A DNA stretch of 64,000 nucleotides from CAWDZK01 sp963807005 (GTDB lineage Bacteria > Actinomycetota > Actinomycetes > JACCUZ01): assembly GCA_963807005.1 (NCBI GenBank), contig CAWDZK010000001.1:496001-560000 (forward strand), read 5' to 3'. The position numbers and the translations under genes were made by a program. Below are positions 23,300 to 34,778 of this stretch, in pieces; within the stretch, counting starts at the first letter, position 1, and every line of letters begins with the position of its first letter. Below the pieces are notes generated by a model. It was not told the origin of the DNA, did no database searches, and saw only the letters and a program-made list of their open reading frames with translations.

Positions 23300-25191
23300 C
23301 AGGACTTCCCCTCCGGCAGGATCGAGAGCTCGTCGTCGGTCATGTACTTGCTCAGCTCCTCGCGGTCGAACAGCGAGAGCAGCTCGGGCGGCATCACGGG
23401 GAGCGGCTGGCGGGTCACCTCGACGCCCTCGCCGGACGGGCGGCAGATCAGGTTGACCTTGCGCCACTCGTTCGACATCGCCGGGTGGTCCTCGCGGGTG
23501 TGGCCGCCGCGGGACTCCTCTCGCATGAGGGCGGCTCGGGCCACGCACTCCGACACGATGAGCATGTTGGGCAGGTCGAGGGCGAGGTGCCAGCCCGGGT
23601 TGAACACCTTGTCGCCCTGGACGGTCATCCGCTTGGTGCGCCCCTTGAGCTTCTCCAGCTCCTCGAGCGCCCGGGTGATCTCGGCCTCGGTACGGATGAT
23701 GCCGACCAGGTCGTTCATCATCTGCTGCAGGTCGGCGTGGATCGCGTAGGGGTTCTCGCCGCCGGTGCTGGTGAACGGAGCCTCGGCCTCCTTCTGCGCG
23801 ATCTCGACGTCGTGGTCGGTGATGACCGGGCGGGCGTGGCCGAGGGCGTCGACGTACTCCGAAGCACCCTTGCCGGCCCGCCGGCCGAACACGAGCAGGT
23901 CGGACAGCGAGTTGCCGCCCAGTCGGTTGGAGCCGTGCATGCCGCCGGCGACCTCACCCGCGGCGAACAGGCCGGACACCTTGGCCGCAGCGGTGTCGGG
24001 ATCGACCTCGACGCCACCCATGACGTAGTGGCAGGTCGGCCCGACCTCCATGGGCTCCGCCGTGATGTCGACGTCGGCGAGCTCCTTGAACTGGTGGTAC
24101 ATCGACGGCAGCCGCTTGCGGATCTCCGCGGCGGGCAGGCGCGAGGCGATGTCGAGGAAGACACCGCCTGCGGGGGACCCGCGGCCTGCCTTGACCTCGG
24201 AGTTGATCGCGCGGGCGACCTCGTCCCGGGGCAGCAGCTCCGGCGGACGCCGGTTGTTGTCGGCGTCGGCGTACCAGCGGTCGGCCTCCTCCTCGGTCTC
24301 CGCGTACTGCTTGCGGAACACGGCAGGCACGTAGTCGAACATGAACCGCTTGCCCTCGGAGTTCTTCAGCACCCCGCCGTCGCCGCGGACCGACTCCGTG
24401 ACCAGGATCCCCTTGACCGACGGGGGCCAGACCATGCCGGTGGGGTGGAACTGGACGAACTCCATGTTGACGAGCGTGGCGCCCGCCTTCATCGCGAGGG
24501 CATGACCGTCGCCGGTGTACTCCCAGGAGTTGGACGTCACCTTGAACGACTTGCCGATGCCGCCGGTGGCGAGCACCACGGCGGGCGCCTCGAAGACCAC
24601 GAAGGTGCCGTCCTCGCGGGTGTAGCCCGCGGCGCCGGAGATGCGGTCGCCGTCCTTCAGCAGGGCGGTGATCGTGGTCTCGGCAAAGATCTTGATCATC
24701 GCGTCGCCGTCGCCCTCGCGACGCTCGTCCTCCTGCTGGAGCGACACGATCTTCTGCTGCAGCGTGCGGATCAGCTCCAGCCCGGTCCGGTCGCCGACGT
24801 GCGCCAGCCGCGGGTACTCGTGCCCGCCGAAGTTGCGCTGGCTGATCTTGCCGTCCTTCGTGCGGTCGAAGAGCGCGCCGTAGGTCTCCAGCTCCCAGAC
24901 GCGGTCCGGTGCCTCCTTGGCGTGCAGCTCGGCCATCCGCCAGTGGTTGAGGAACTTGCCGCCGCGCATCGTGTCGCGGAAGTGCACCTGCCAGTTGTCG
25001 TTCGGGTTGACGTTGGCCAGCGCGGCGGCAGCACCACCCTCGGCCATCACGGTGTGCGCCTTGCCGAACAGCGACTTGCAGACGATCGCGGTGCGCTTGC
25101 CCTGCATCCGGGCCTCGATCGCCGCCCGAAGGCCGGCACCCCCCGCGCCGATCACGACGACGTCGTAGCTGTGGCGCTCGATCTGGCTCAT
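23299..25191 (-). CDS. sdhA: Succinate dehydrogenase / fumarate reductase flavoprotein subunit
   Basis: A 630-residue FAD subunit that oxidises succinate to fumarate. It shows the dinucleotide loop VVVIGAGGAGLRAA, the FAD-attachment region FGKAHTVMAEGG (His covalent site), and substrate-site motifs FHPTGM, TESVRGDGGVL and HGSNRLGGNSLSDLLVFGRRAG. The C-terminal domain ends with ESRGGHTREDHP. It lies between sdhC and sdhB in the order C-A-B, matching the Sdh1-type operon of mycobacteria. Confidence 0.96.
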   Translation of the reverse strand: MSQIERHSYDVVVIGAGGAGLRAAIEARMQGKRTAIVCKSLFGKAHTVMAEGGAAAALANVNPNDNWQVHFRDTMRGGKFLNHWRMAELHAKEAPDRVWELETYGALFDRTKDGKISQRNFGGHEYPRLAHVGDRTGLELIRTLQQKIVSLQQEDERREGDGDAMIKIFAETTITALLKDGDRISGAAGYTREDGTFVVFEAPAVVLATGGIGKSFKVTSNSWEYTGDGHALAMKAGATLVNMEFVQFHPTGMVWPPSVKGILVTESVRGDGGVLKNSEGKRFMFDYVPAVFRKQYAETEEEADRWYADADNNRRPPELLPRDEVARAINSEVKAGRGSPAGGVFLDIASRLPAAEIRKRLPSMYHQFKELADVDITAEPMEVGPTCHYVMGGVEVDPDTAAAKVSGLFAAGEVAGGMHGSNRLGGNSLSDLLVFGRRAGKGASEYVDALGHARPVITDHDVEIAQKEAEAPFTSTGGENPYAIHADLQQMMNDLVGIIRTEAEITRALEELEKLKGRTKRMTVQGDKVFNPGWHLALDLPNMLIVSECVARAALMREESRGGHTREDHPAMSNEWRKVNLICRPSGEGVEVTRQPLPVMPPELLSLFDREELSKYMTDDELSILPEGKS

Positions 25192-25255
25192 CGGTCGTTC
25201 ATCATCCTTCGTCCTACGTCGGTCCGCGGGCGCGGTGGCATCGGGGCTGCCTGCC

Positions 25256-26059
25256 TCAGTTGATGATGCGGAGGTCGGTGATCGTTCCGCTGGCCACCAG
25301 CCACACGTACAGGTCGGCGATCACGATGCTGTACATCGAGATGAAGGCGAACTGCCCGTGGCGGGCGTTGAGCTTGGAGACCTGGGTCCAGATCCAGTAC
25401 CGCACAGGGTGCCGGGAGAAGTGGTTGAGCCGGCCACCCGTGATGCTGCGGCAGGAGTGGCAGCCGAGGGTGTAGGCCCAGATCAGCACCACGTTGGCCA
25501 CCAGGATCAGCGTCCCGAGGCCGATGCCGACGCCGCCACCGTCGCCGTGGAAGGCCAGGACCGCGTCGTAGGTGAGGATCGCGCCGACCAGGACGGCGGC
25601 GTAGAAGAACCATCGGTGCGCGTTCTGGAAGATCAGCGGGAAGCGGGTCTCGCCGGAGTAGGTCTTGTGCGGCTCGGCCACGGCGCAGGCGGGCGGGGAG
25701 AACCAGAACGACCGGTAGTAGGACTTCCGGTAGTAGTAGCAGGTGGCCCGGAAGCCGCCGGGGAGCAGCAGGATGATCATGGCCGGCGACATCCAGGCCG
25801 GCAGCGAGCCGACAGGGGTCCCCAGCGGCGAGGTGCCGGGCACGCAGTCGGTGGACAGGCAGGGCGAGTAGAACGGCGCGACGTAGTGGTAGTCCTCGAC
25901 GAAGTAGGACTTGTCCCAGAACAGCCGCACGGTGGCGTAGAGCAGGAAGATCCCCAGCGCGACGGCGTTGCCCAGCGGGAACAGCCACCACCGATCGGTC
26001 CGTAGCGTGCGGGCGGAGATCCTGGCCCGTCGTCCGTCGCCGGTGAGTGTGCTGCTCAT
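25256..26059 (-). CDS. sdhC: Succinate dehydrogenase membrane anchor, Sdh1-type
   Basis: A 267-residue membrane protein with about five helices (FPLGNAVALGIFLLYAT, WMSPAMIILLLPG, WFFYAAVLVGAILTYDAVLAF, GTLILVANVVLIWAYTLG, FAFISMYSIVIADLYVWLVA). It resembles the single-anchor subunit of mycobacterial Sdh1, for which a membrane-embedded Rieske-type cluster has been reported. Cysteines and histidines here in LGCHSCRS, FRATCYYYRKSYYR and PPACAVAEPH are candidate ligands; which ones bind cannot be told from sequence alone. First gene of the operon; 252 bp separate it from divergent typA. Confidence 0.88.
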   Translation of the reverse strand: MSSTLTGDGRRARISARTLRTDRWWLFPLGNAVALGIFLLYATVRLFWDKSYFVEDYHYVAPFYSPCLSTDCVPGTSPLGTPVGSLPAWMSPAMIILLLPGGFRATCYYYRKSYYRSFWFSPPACAVAEPHKTYSGETRFPLIFQNAHRWFFYAAVLVGAILTYDAVLAFHGDGGGVGIGLGTLILVANVVLIWAYTLGCHSCRSITGGRLNHFSRHPVRYWIWTQVSKLNARHGQFAFISMYSIVIADLYVWLVASGTITDLRIIN

Positions 26060-26311
26060 CGCCGTCCCAAATGACTCGAGGTCGGTCAGAGGAACGCGCC
26101 ACGCCGAGGTGTCCCGCGGCGAAGGGTGCGTCCTGGTGGCTGCTGCCGCGGGTCAGTCTGTCACCCGGTCCCGAGGCGTGGACACGCGGGCAGGGTGAGG
26201 TGGGCCACACCTGATCCGGCCACCGCCTCCGGCCTGACGAGCGGCAGGGCGGTGCTGCTGGCGCCCGTAGACTGACGCGTCCCTTCCCCCGCACGGATCG
26301 AGCGTCCCCGC

Positions 26312-28198
<1,887 letters not shown>

Positions 28199-28474
28199 CC
28201 CCGGCAGGGTGCCAGCCACCGGCCCCCGCGGCCCCGACGGCCCCGGCAGCACGGCGCGTGACCTGGCCGGATGCAGGCGCTATGACGGCTTGTCTCAAGG
28301 CGGTCACGATTCTGCAACAGAGCCTTCCGCCCGTAGGTGTTCGGGAGGACATGTCCTAGAGTCTCGCTCCGGACGGCCACCCGGCCCCGCGCCAGCGAGT
28401 TCTCCTGCGAGTGCCCGACCCGGGCCGCTCCGCCGGGGATTAGACGTCGATCGAGGAGAGGCAGCGCCCGCGAT

Positions 28475-29470
28475 ATGTCGCTCGCATCCGACCACTCGGT
28501 CGAGACTCCTGCCGGTTCCAGCACCGAGTCGACCGAGATCGCGGGGCGGTCGCTCAGCCAGATCGCCTGGGGCCGGCTGCGCCGGGACAAGGTGGCCATG
28601 GTCAGCATGGCGGTCCTGGTCATCGTCATCCTGATGGCGGCGTTCGCGCCGCTGGTGACCAAGCTGGTCGGCGTCGACCCCCTCTCGTTCAACCAGAAGC
28701 TGGTCAGCCAGACCGGAGGCCTGCCCCTCGGCAAGTGGGGCGGCATCTCGCTGGACCACCCGCTCGGTGTTGAGCCGCTGACAGGTCGCGACATCTTCGC
28801 CCGCCTGCTCTACGGCGCCCGGATCTCGCTGCTCATCGCGCTCTCGTCGACGCTGCTCACCATGGTGATCGGCGTGGTCATGGGAATCATCGCGGGCTAC
28901 TCGAAGGGCTGGCTGGACGGGGCGCTGGGCCGGCTGATGGACCTCATCCTCGCCTTCCCGCTGCTCCTCATCCTGCTGGCCATGTCGCCGGTGCTCACCC
29001 AGCGGCTCGAGGCGACGTTCAACATGCCCGGCAACGTCGCGCGGGTCAGTTACATCGTGCTGGTCCTCAGCATCTTCGGCTGGCCCTATCTCGCGCGCAT
29101 CGTCCGCGGCCAGGTGCTCAGCCTGCGGGAGCGCGAGTTCGTCGAGTCCGCGGTCTCGATGGGCGCAGGGACGCCGCGGATCCTCTTCAAGGAGATCCTG
29201 CCCAACCTCTGGGCGCCGATCCTCGTCTACGCATCGATCATCATCCCGACGTACATCGCCGCCGAGGCCACGCTGAGCTTCCTCGGCGTCGGCCTGCTTC
29301 CGCCGACGCCGTCCTGGGGCGCGATGCTCTCGGACTCGGTCTCGTTCTTCTACACGGTGCCCTCGTTCCTGTTCATCCCGGGCACCGCGTTGTTCATCGT
29401 CGTCCTGGCGTTCAACCTGCTGGGCGACGCCATCCGGGACGCGCTCGACCCACGGGCGGGTCGAGCCTGA
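28475..29470 (+). CDS. Oligopeptide ABC transporter permease (OppC/DppC-like)
   Basis: A 331-residue inner-membrane permease. The N-terminal OppC-type cytoplasmic segment and first helix (SMAVLVIVILMAAFAPLV) are followed by the typical PLTGRDIFARLLYGARISLLIAL start of the core. The EAA loop is EREFVESAVSMGAGTPRILFKEILPNL. ATG 28475 has GAGGAGAG at 28453-28460. It unusually precedes the binding-protein gene, whereas most opp/dpp operons begin with it. The 276 bp upstream contain TAGAGT at 28357-28362 as a weak -10 candidate and nothing else clear. Confidence 0.9.
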   Translation: MSLASDHSVETPAGSSTESTEIAGRSLSQIAWGRLRRDKVAMVSMAVLVIVILMAAFAPLVTKLVGVDPLSFNQKLVSQTGGLPLGKWGGISLDHPLGVEPLTGRDIFARLLYGARISLLIALSSTLLTMVIGVVMGIIAGYSKGWLDGALGRLMDLILAFPLLLILLAMSPVLTQRLEATFNMPGNVARVSYIVLVLSIFGWPYLARIVRGQVLSLREREFVESAVSMGAGTPRILFKEILPNLWAPILVYASIIIPTYIAAEATLSFLGVGLLPPTPSWGAMLSDSVSFFYTVPSFLFIPGTALFIVVLAFNLLGDAIRDALDPRAGRA

Positions 29471-29582
29471 CCGACACAAGCTTCCCCGGCACCGCCAGGG
29501 AGAACGCGACACCGGCACGTGGAGGGTTGGTGTCGCCCACGGACCGGGACCAGCCGTCCCGGCCCAGACCAGAAGGAGACAC

Positions 29583-31349
29583 ATGGGCAAGGCCAGCATC
29601 GGCCTGCGCGCCGTGGTCCTCGCGAGCGCGGCGGCGATGGCACTCGCCGCCTGCGGCGGGGGCAGTGGCGGCGGCGACGGCAACACAGGCAGCGGCAGTG
29701 GGGGCAACGGTGAGCCGACCAAGGGCGGCACGCTGACCTTCATCACCCTGCAGGACCAGATCCAGCACCTCGACCCTCAGCGCAACTACACCGGTGAGGA
29801 CCTGGCCTTCACCAGCGGCTACCTCAACCGGACGCTGAACGTCTACAAGCTCAACACCGACGGCGCGACCGCCACCGAGCTTCAGCCGGACCTCGCGACC
29901 GACACAGGCACCGCGAACGCCGACGCGACCTCGTGGTCGTGGACGCTCAAGGACGGCCTGAAGTGGGAAGACGGCTCGGCGCTGACCTGCGAGGACATCA
30001 AGTACGGCGTGTCCCGCACGTTCGCGACCGACGTCATCACCGACGGTCCGAGCTACGCGATCACGATGCTGGACATCCCCAAGGACAAGGACGGGAACTC
30101 CGTCTACAAGGGGCCGTACGTGACGAAGGGCAACGACACCGCTGCCTTCGACAAGGCGGTCGTCTGCGAGGGCAACAAGATCACGTTCAACCTCAACAAG
30201 CCGGTCGGTGACTTCAACTACACCGTCACGCTGAGCTCGTTCGCGCCGGTCCCCAAGGCCGCCGACACGGGTGAGAAGTACGACGACAAGCCCGTCTCCA
30301 ACGGCCCGTACAAGATCCAGGAGTACACCAAGGGCTCGCAGCTCGTCCTGGTCCGCAACGAGAACTGGGACCCGAGCACGGACGACTACCGCCCGGCGTA
30401 CCCGGACAAGATCGTCTACAAGTTCGGCCTCGAGGCGTCGGTCATCGACCAGCGCATGATCCAGGACTCGGGCGCCGACCAGCAGACGATCACGGCCGAC
30501 CCGATCGAGCCCGCCTCGCTGGCGACCGTCTTCGGTTCGGACCGGTTCGCTGACCGTCGCGTCAACGAGCTCGACCCGTACGTCCGCTACTACTGCATCA
30601 ACGTGTCGAAGGTGCCGAACCTCGACCAGCGCAAGGCCATCGCGGCCGCCCTGGACCGTGAGCAGCTGCGCACGATCGCCGGTGGCGAGTACGCCGGTGA
30701 CCTGGCCGACGGTGTCATCAAGCCGAACCTGCCGGCCGACTACGCGCCCTCGGGCATGTGGACCGACCTGCTCGGCGCCAACATCCCGGACACCGGGGAC
30801 CCCGAGTACGCCAAGCAGCTGATCCAGAAGTCGGGTCAGCCGATGAAGACGATCCAGTTCGACTACCCGCAGACGCCGACCAACGACAAGGCCGCGGCCG
30901 CCGTCGTCTCGTCGCTCGGGAAGGCCGGGATCAAGGTCAAGCCGAACCCGATCGAGGCGGGCCAGTACTACGGCATCGTCTTCGACCCGGACAAGGCCGG
31001 CGACCTGATCTCCGCGGGCTGGGGCCCGGACTGGCCGAACGCCTCCACCGTCATCCCGGAGCTGTTCACCCCGAGTGGTGGCTTCGACCTCTCGCAGGCC
31101 GACGACAAGGCGTTCAACCAGAAGTCGGACGAGGCCAAGGGTCTGACCGACCGCGCCGCCCAGGGTGAGGCGTGGAAGGCCCTCAACAAGGAGGCCATGG
31201 CCAACGTGTGGGTCGTCCCGACCCGCTTCGGTCGCGAGCAGCGGCTGGCCGGCTCCAAGGTGAAGGCTGCGTCCGGCAAGAGCGGACAGGTCTACCTGTG
31301 GGCGCCGTACGGCTCGTGGTCGTACGCCGACCTGTACGTCGAGAAGTAA
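29583..31349 (+). CDS. Oligopeptide ABC transporter substrate-binding lipoprotein (SBP_bac_5)
   Basis: A 588-residue lipoprotein. The signal peptide ends in a lipobox LAAC with Cys24, followed by a Gly/Ser-rich linker to about residue 48. The family 5 solute-binding fold begins GGTLTFITL and includes LATDTGTANADATSWSWTLKDGLKWEDGSALTCEDIKYGV-type motifs (here spread over residues 105-145). It captures peptides outside the membrane for the adjacent permeases. AGAAGGAGA (29571-29579) is a near-perfect ribosome site, suggesting high expression. A strong hairpin follows the gene. Confidence 0.94.
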   Translation: MGKASIGLRAVVLASAAAMALAACGGGSGGGDGNTGSGSGGNGEPTKGGTLTFITLQDQIQHLDPQRNYTGEDLAFTSGYLNRTLNVYKLNTDGATATELQPDLATDTGTANADATSWSWTLKDGLKWEDGSALTCEDIKYGVSRTFATDVITDGPSYAITMLDIPKDKDGNSVYKGPYVTKGNDTAAFDKAVVCEGNKITFNLNKPVGDFNYTVTLSSFAPVPKAADTGEKYDDKPVSNGPYKIQEYTKGSQLVLVRNENWDPSTDDYRPAYPDKIVYKFGLEASVIDQRMIQDSGADQQTITADPIEPASLATVFGSDRFADRRVNELDPYVRYYCINVSKVPNLDQRKAIAAALDREQLRTIAGGEYAGDLADGVIKPNLPADYAPSGMWTDLLGANIPDTGDPEYAKQLIQKSGQPMKTIQFDYPQTPTNDKAAAAVVSSLGKAGIKVKPNPIEAGQYYGIVFDPDKAGDLISAGWGPDWPNASTVIPELFTPSGGFDLSQADDKAFNQKSDEAKGLTDRAAQGEAWKALNKEAMANVWVVPTRFGREQRLAGSKVKAASGKSGQVYLWAPYGSWSYADLYVEK

Positions 31350-31397
31350 GACCCTCGCCGTACCTGCACCACCTGCATCACCTGTAGTGAGCGAGGA

Positions 31398-31433
31398 CTG
31401 AGCCGGGGGGCGGGCAACCGCCCCCCGGCTCAG
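31398..31433 (+). terminator. Perfect 16-bp hairpin with GCAA loop after the binding-protein gene
   Basis: Left arm CTGAGCCGGGGGGCGG (31398-31413), loop GCAA (a GNRA tetraloop), right arm 31418-31433 fully complementary. No T-run. It sits 48 bp after the stop of the binding protein and 158 bp before the next permease, so it probably reduces transcription of, or protects the mRNA ahead of, the distal genes. Confidence 0.75.
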
Positions 31434-31591
31434 CCGAGCCAGGCTCCGTCTGCCGTCCCCGGCCGCCTCGCGCCGGCACGCCTGGCAGCCTGTTCCCGCC
31501 CCGGGACCCGCTGGCGCCCCCGGCGTCGTAGTCTCATCATCGCCCTGTCGGCCGCGGTCTGCGGTCGGCCTGACGCCCAGGAGGACCGACG

Positions 31592-32581
31592 GTGGGTGCC
31601 TACATAGTCCGTCGGCTGGTCGCGATGGTTCTCATGCTCATCGCGCTCAGCATGATCGTGTTCCTGATCTTCAACGCCCTCCCGGCCGACCCCGCCCGGC
31701 TCACGTGTGGCAAGTCCTGCAGCCCTCAGATCGTGGAGGCCAACCGGCACCGGCTCGGTCTGGACCGCCCCCTGGTGAACCAGTACGGATCGTTCGTCAA
31801 GGGGATCTTCGTCGGCCGCACCTACGGCTCGGGCACCGCGACCTTCGACTGCCACGTGCCGTGCCTGGGTTACTCGTTCCGCCGTGGGGAGCAGGTCACC
31901 GACCTCCTCTGGGAGCGCTTCCCGGTGACCGGACAGCTCGCCCTCGGCGGCTTCGTCCTCTGGATCGTCGCGGGTGTCAGCTCAGGGATCGTGTCCGCGC
32001 TGCGACGAGGGAAGTGGCAGGACCGCACGATCATGGGCTTCTCCCTGATCGGCTACTCGTTCCCGTCGTTCTTCATCGGCCTGCTGCTGGTGTTCTTCAT
32101 CCAGATCAAATGGGCGCTGATCGGGTTCGAGGGATACGTACCGATCTACCAGGATCCGGTGGCCTGGTTCAAGGGGTTCATCCTGCCGTGGACCTCGCTG
32201 GCGCTCATCTCGGCGGCGTTCTACGCCCGCCTCACCCGCAACCAGATGCTCGAGACGCTGGGTGAGGACTACATCCGGACGGCGCGCGCCAAGGGCCTCC
32301 GTGAGCGCACCGTCATCGGAAAGCACGCCCTGCGAGCCGGCCTGACGCCGATCGTCACGGCGGCCGGGCTCGACCTCGCCACCCTGCTCGGTGGCGCTGT
32401 CATCACCGAGAAGATCTTCAACCTGAACGGCATCGGCGGACTCGCCATCGGCTCCGTGATCGACTCCGACCTGCCGGTGATCACCGGGACCGTCCTGCTC
32501 GCGGCGACGTTCGTGATCGTGGCGAACCTCGTCGTCGACATCCTGTACGCCGTCATCGACCCCCGGGTGAGGCTCACGTGA
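31592..32581 (+). CDS. Oligopeptide ABC transporter permease (OppB/DppB-like)
   Basis: A 329-residue permease. It begins with the DppB N-terminus (YIVRRLVAMVLMLIALSMIVFLI), has a large periplasmic loop with Cys residues (TCGKSCSP; CHVPCLGYSF) and the EAA loop DYIRTARAKGLRERTVIGKHALR. The end is VVDILYAVIDPRVRL. The start is GTG 31592 after AGGAGGACCG. Its stop overlaps the ATPase start (GTGA 32578-32581). Two loop cysteine pairs might form disulfides outside; that is inference. Confidence 0.92.
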   Translation: MGAYIVRRLVAMVLMLIALSMIVFLIFNALPADPARLTCGKSCSPQIVEANRHRLGLDRPLVNQYGSFVKGIFVGRTYGSGTATFDCHVPCLGYSFRRGEQVTDLLWERFPVTGQLALGGFVLWIVAGVSSGIVSALRRGKWQDRTIMGFSLIGYSFPSFFIGLLLVFFIQIKWALIGFEGYVPIYQDPVAWFKGFILPWTSLALISAAFYARLTRNQMLETLGEDYIRTARAKGLRERTVIGKHALRAGLTPIVTAAGLDLATLLGGAVITEKIFNLNGIGGLAIGSVIDSDLPVITGTVLLAATFVIVANLVVDILYAVIDPRVRLT

Positions 32582-33729
32582 GCGAGGCGTTCCTCGACGT
32601 CCGGGACCTCCGGGTCCAGTTCCCCACTGAGGACGGCATCGTCAGTGCCGTCGACGGAGTCGACTTCGCCGTCGAGCGAGGCAAGACGCTCGCCATCGTC
32701 GGCGAGTCGGGCTCGGGGAAGTCGGTCACCAGCCAGGCCATCATGGGCCTGATCAACCGCAAGACGGCGAAGATGACCGGCGAGGTCTACCTCGACGGTG
32801 AGGAGCTCGTCGGCGCACGGCCCGAGCAGGTCCGCTCGCTGCGCGGCAAGCGGATGGCGATGATCTTCCAGGACCCGCTGTCGTCCCTGCACCCGTTCTA
32901 CTCGATCGGCAAGCAGCTGGCCGAGGCCGTGCTCGTGCACCAGCAGGTGTCCAAGTCCGAGGCGTACGGCCAGGCGCGCGACATGCTGGCCCGGGTCGGC
33001 ATCCCCAACCCCGAGCGCCGGATCAAGGACTACCCGCACAACCTGTCCGGCGGCATGCGGCAGCGCGTGATGATCGCGATGGCCCTGCTCAACAGCCCCG
33101 AGCTGCTGATCGCCGACGAGCCGACCACTGCCCTCGACGTCACGGTCCAGGCGCAGATCATCGAGCTGCTCAACGACCTCCAGTCCGAGTTCGGCACCGC
33201 GATCGTGCTCATCACCCACGACCTGGGCGTGGTCGCCGACATGGCCGACGACGTGGTCGTCATGTACGGCGGCCGGGTGGTCGAGCGCGGCGCCGTGGAG
33301 GACATCTACTACCGGCCGGAGATGCCCTACACCTGGGGCCTGCTCGGGTCGGTACCGCGGATGGACACCGACCGCGGCGAGCGGCTCGAGCCCATCCCCG
33401 GCCAGCCCCCCTCGCTGATCCGGCTGCCCAAGGGCTGCGTGTTCCGCCCGCGCTGCCCGTACCACGAGCTGGTTCCGGGCAACCGGTGCGACACCGACCG
33501 GCCGGAGCTGGAGCCGGTGACGCCCGAGCATGCGGTGCGCTGCCACCTGGAGCCCGCCCAGCGGCGAGAGATCGCCGCCGAGCGCCTGCAGGACCGTGGC
33601 GGCGACCTCCTCGGCGGAGGCGCGGCGAGTGACGGCGTCGGCTTCGTCCGGTCCGCCCCGGCGACCGCGCCGGCATCCGCCCAGACCTCGACACCGACCA
33701 CCACTCCCCAGCAGGAGGACAAGCCGTGA
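32578..33729 (+). CDS. Oligopeptide ABC transporter ATP-binding protein (DppD-like)
   Basis: A 383-residue ATPase. Motifs are Walker A GESGSGKS, Q-loop MIFQDPLSSLHPF, signature NLSGGMRQRVMIAMAL, Walker B LLIADEPTTALDVT and H-loop LITHD. The oligo_HPY C-terminal motif has cysteines suited to a [4Fe-4S] site (KGCVFRPRCPYH...RCDTDRP...VRCHL). The last 50 residues are a Ser/Thr/Pro-rich tail not usual for the family. It overlaps both neighbours by 4 bp. Confidence 0.94.
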   Translation: MSEAFLDVRDLRVQFPTEDGIVSAVDGVDFAVERGKTLAIVGESGSGKSVTSQAIMGLINRKTAKMTGEVYLDGEELVGARPEQVRSLRGKRMAMIFQDPLSSLHPFYSIGKQLAEAVLVHQQVSKSEAYGQARDMLARVGIPNPERRIKDYPHNLSGGMRQRVMIAMALLNSPELLIADEPTTALDVTVQAQIIELLNDLQSEFGTAIVLITHDLGVVADMADDVVVMYGGRVVERGAVEDIYYRPEMPYTWGLLGSVPRMDTDRGERLEPIPGQPPSLIRLPKGCVFRPRCPYHELVPGNRCDTDRPELEPVTPEHAVRCHLEPAQRREIAAERLQDRGGDLLGGGAASDGVGFVRSAPATAPASAQTSTPTTTPQQEDKP

Positions 33730-34769
33730 CCGTCGTGGACGAGGCCGGCGCCAGCGACGTCCTGCGTCGGGACGACGCGCTGCTGCGGGTCGACCAGGTG
33801 CAGAAGTACTTCCCGATCACCGGTGGTGGCATCCTCAAGCGCCACGTCGGGGACGTCCGGGCGGTCGAGAACATCAGCTTCGACATCGTGCCGGGCGAGA
33901 CGCTCGGCATCGTCGGGGAGTCCGGCTGCGGCAAGTCCACCGCCGGCCGGACGATCATGAAGCTGTTGGACCCGACCGGGGGCAAGATCGAGTTCGAGGG
34001 CCGCGACATCACCCACCTGTCGCGCAAGGAGATGGTCCCGCTGCGTCGCGAGATGCAGATGATCTTCCAGGACCCGTACTCCTCGCTGAACCCGCGGCAC
34101 ACCGTCGGCGCGATCATCTCGGCGCCGTTCAAGGTCCAGGGCGTGAAGCCCGCCCGCGGCGTCGAGGCCGAGGTGCAGGACCTGATGGCCCGCGTCGGCC
34201 TGAACCCCGAGCACTACAACCGCTACCCGAACGAGTTCTCCGGCGGTCAGCGGCAGCGGATCGGCATCGCCCGCGCCATCGCCTTGCGACCCAAGCTCAT
34301 CGTCTGCGACGAGCCGGTGTCGGCTCTCGACGTGTCGATCCAGGCCCAGGTCGTCAACCTGCTGGAAGACCTCCAGGACGAGTTCCAGCTGGCCTACGTC
34401 TTCATCGCCCACGACCTCTCCGTCGTCCGGCACATCTCCGACCGGATCGCGGTCATGTACCTGGGCCGGATCATGGAGATCGCCGACGCGGAGAAGATCT
34501 ACGACGGTCCCCGGCACCCGTACACCCACGCGCTGACCTCGGCGGTCCCCCTGCCGGACCCCAACGCCGAGCGCAACCGGGAGCGGATCCTGCTCAAGGG
34601 CGACCTGCCCAGCCCGATCAACCCGCCGTCGGGCTGCGTCTTCCGCACCCGGTGCCCGAAGGCGCAGGACCGCTGCGCCGAGGAGATCCCGCTGCTGCGC
34701 GAGCTGGCGCCAGGTCACTACGGCGCCTGCCACTTCCCGGAGGAGAAGGCCAGCAACCTGATCGGCTGA
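33726..34769 (+). CDS. Oligopeptide ABC transporter ATP-binding protein (DppF-like)
   Basis: The 347-residue partner ATPase. Motifs are Walker A GESGCGKST, Q-loop MIFQDPYSSLNPRHTV, signature EFSGGQRQRIGIARAI, Walker B LIVCDEPVSALDVSI and H-loop FIAHDLSVV. A C-terminal oligo_HPY-type cysteine set follows (GCVFRTRCPKAQDRC, YGACHF). It forms the heterodimeric motor with the preceding ATPase. It is last in the operon and is followed by a long hairpin. Confidence 0.95.
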   Translation: MTVVDEAGASDVLRRDDALLRVDQVQKYFPITGGGILKRHVGDVRAVENISFDIVPGETLGIVGESGCGKSTAGRTIMKLLDPTGGKIEFEGRDITHLSRKEMVPLRREMQMIFQDPYSSLNPRHTVGAIISAPFKVQGVKPARGVEAEVQDLMARVGLNPEHYNRYPNEFSGGQRQRIGIARAIALRPKLIVCDEPVSALDVSIQAQVVNLLEDLQDEFQLAYVFIAHDLSVVRHISDRIAVMYLGRIMEIADAEKIYDGPRHPYTHALTSAVPLPDPNAERNRERILLKGDLPSPINPPSGCVFRTRCPKAQDRCAEEIPLLRELAPGHYGACHFPEEKASNLIG

Positions 34770-34778
34770 TCACCCCCG

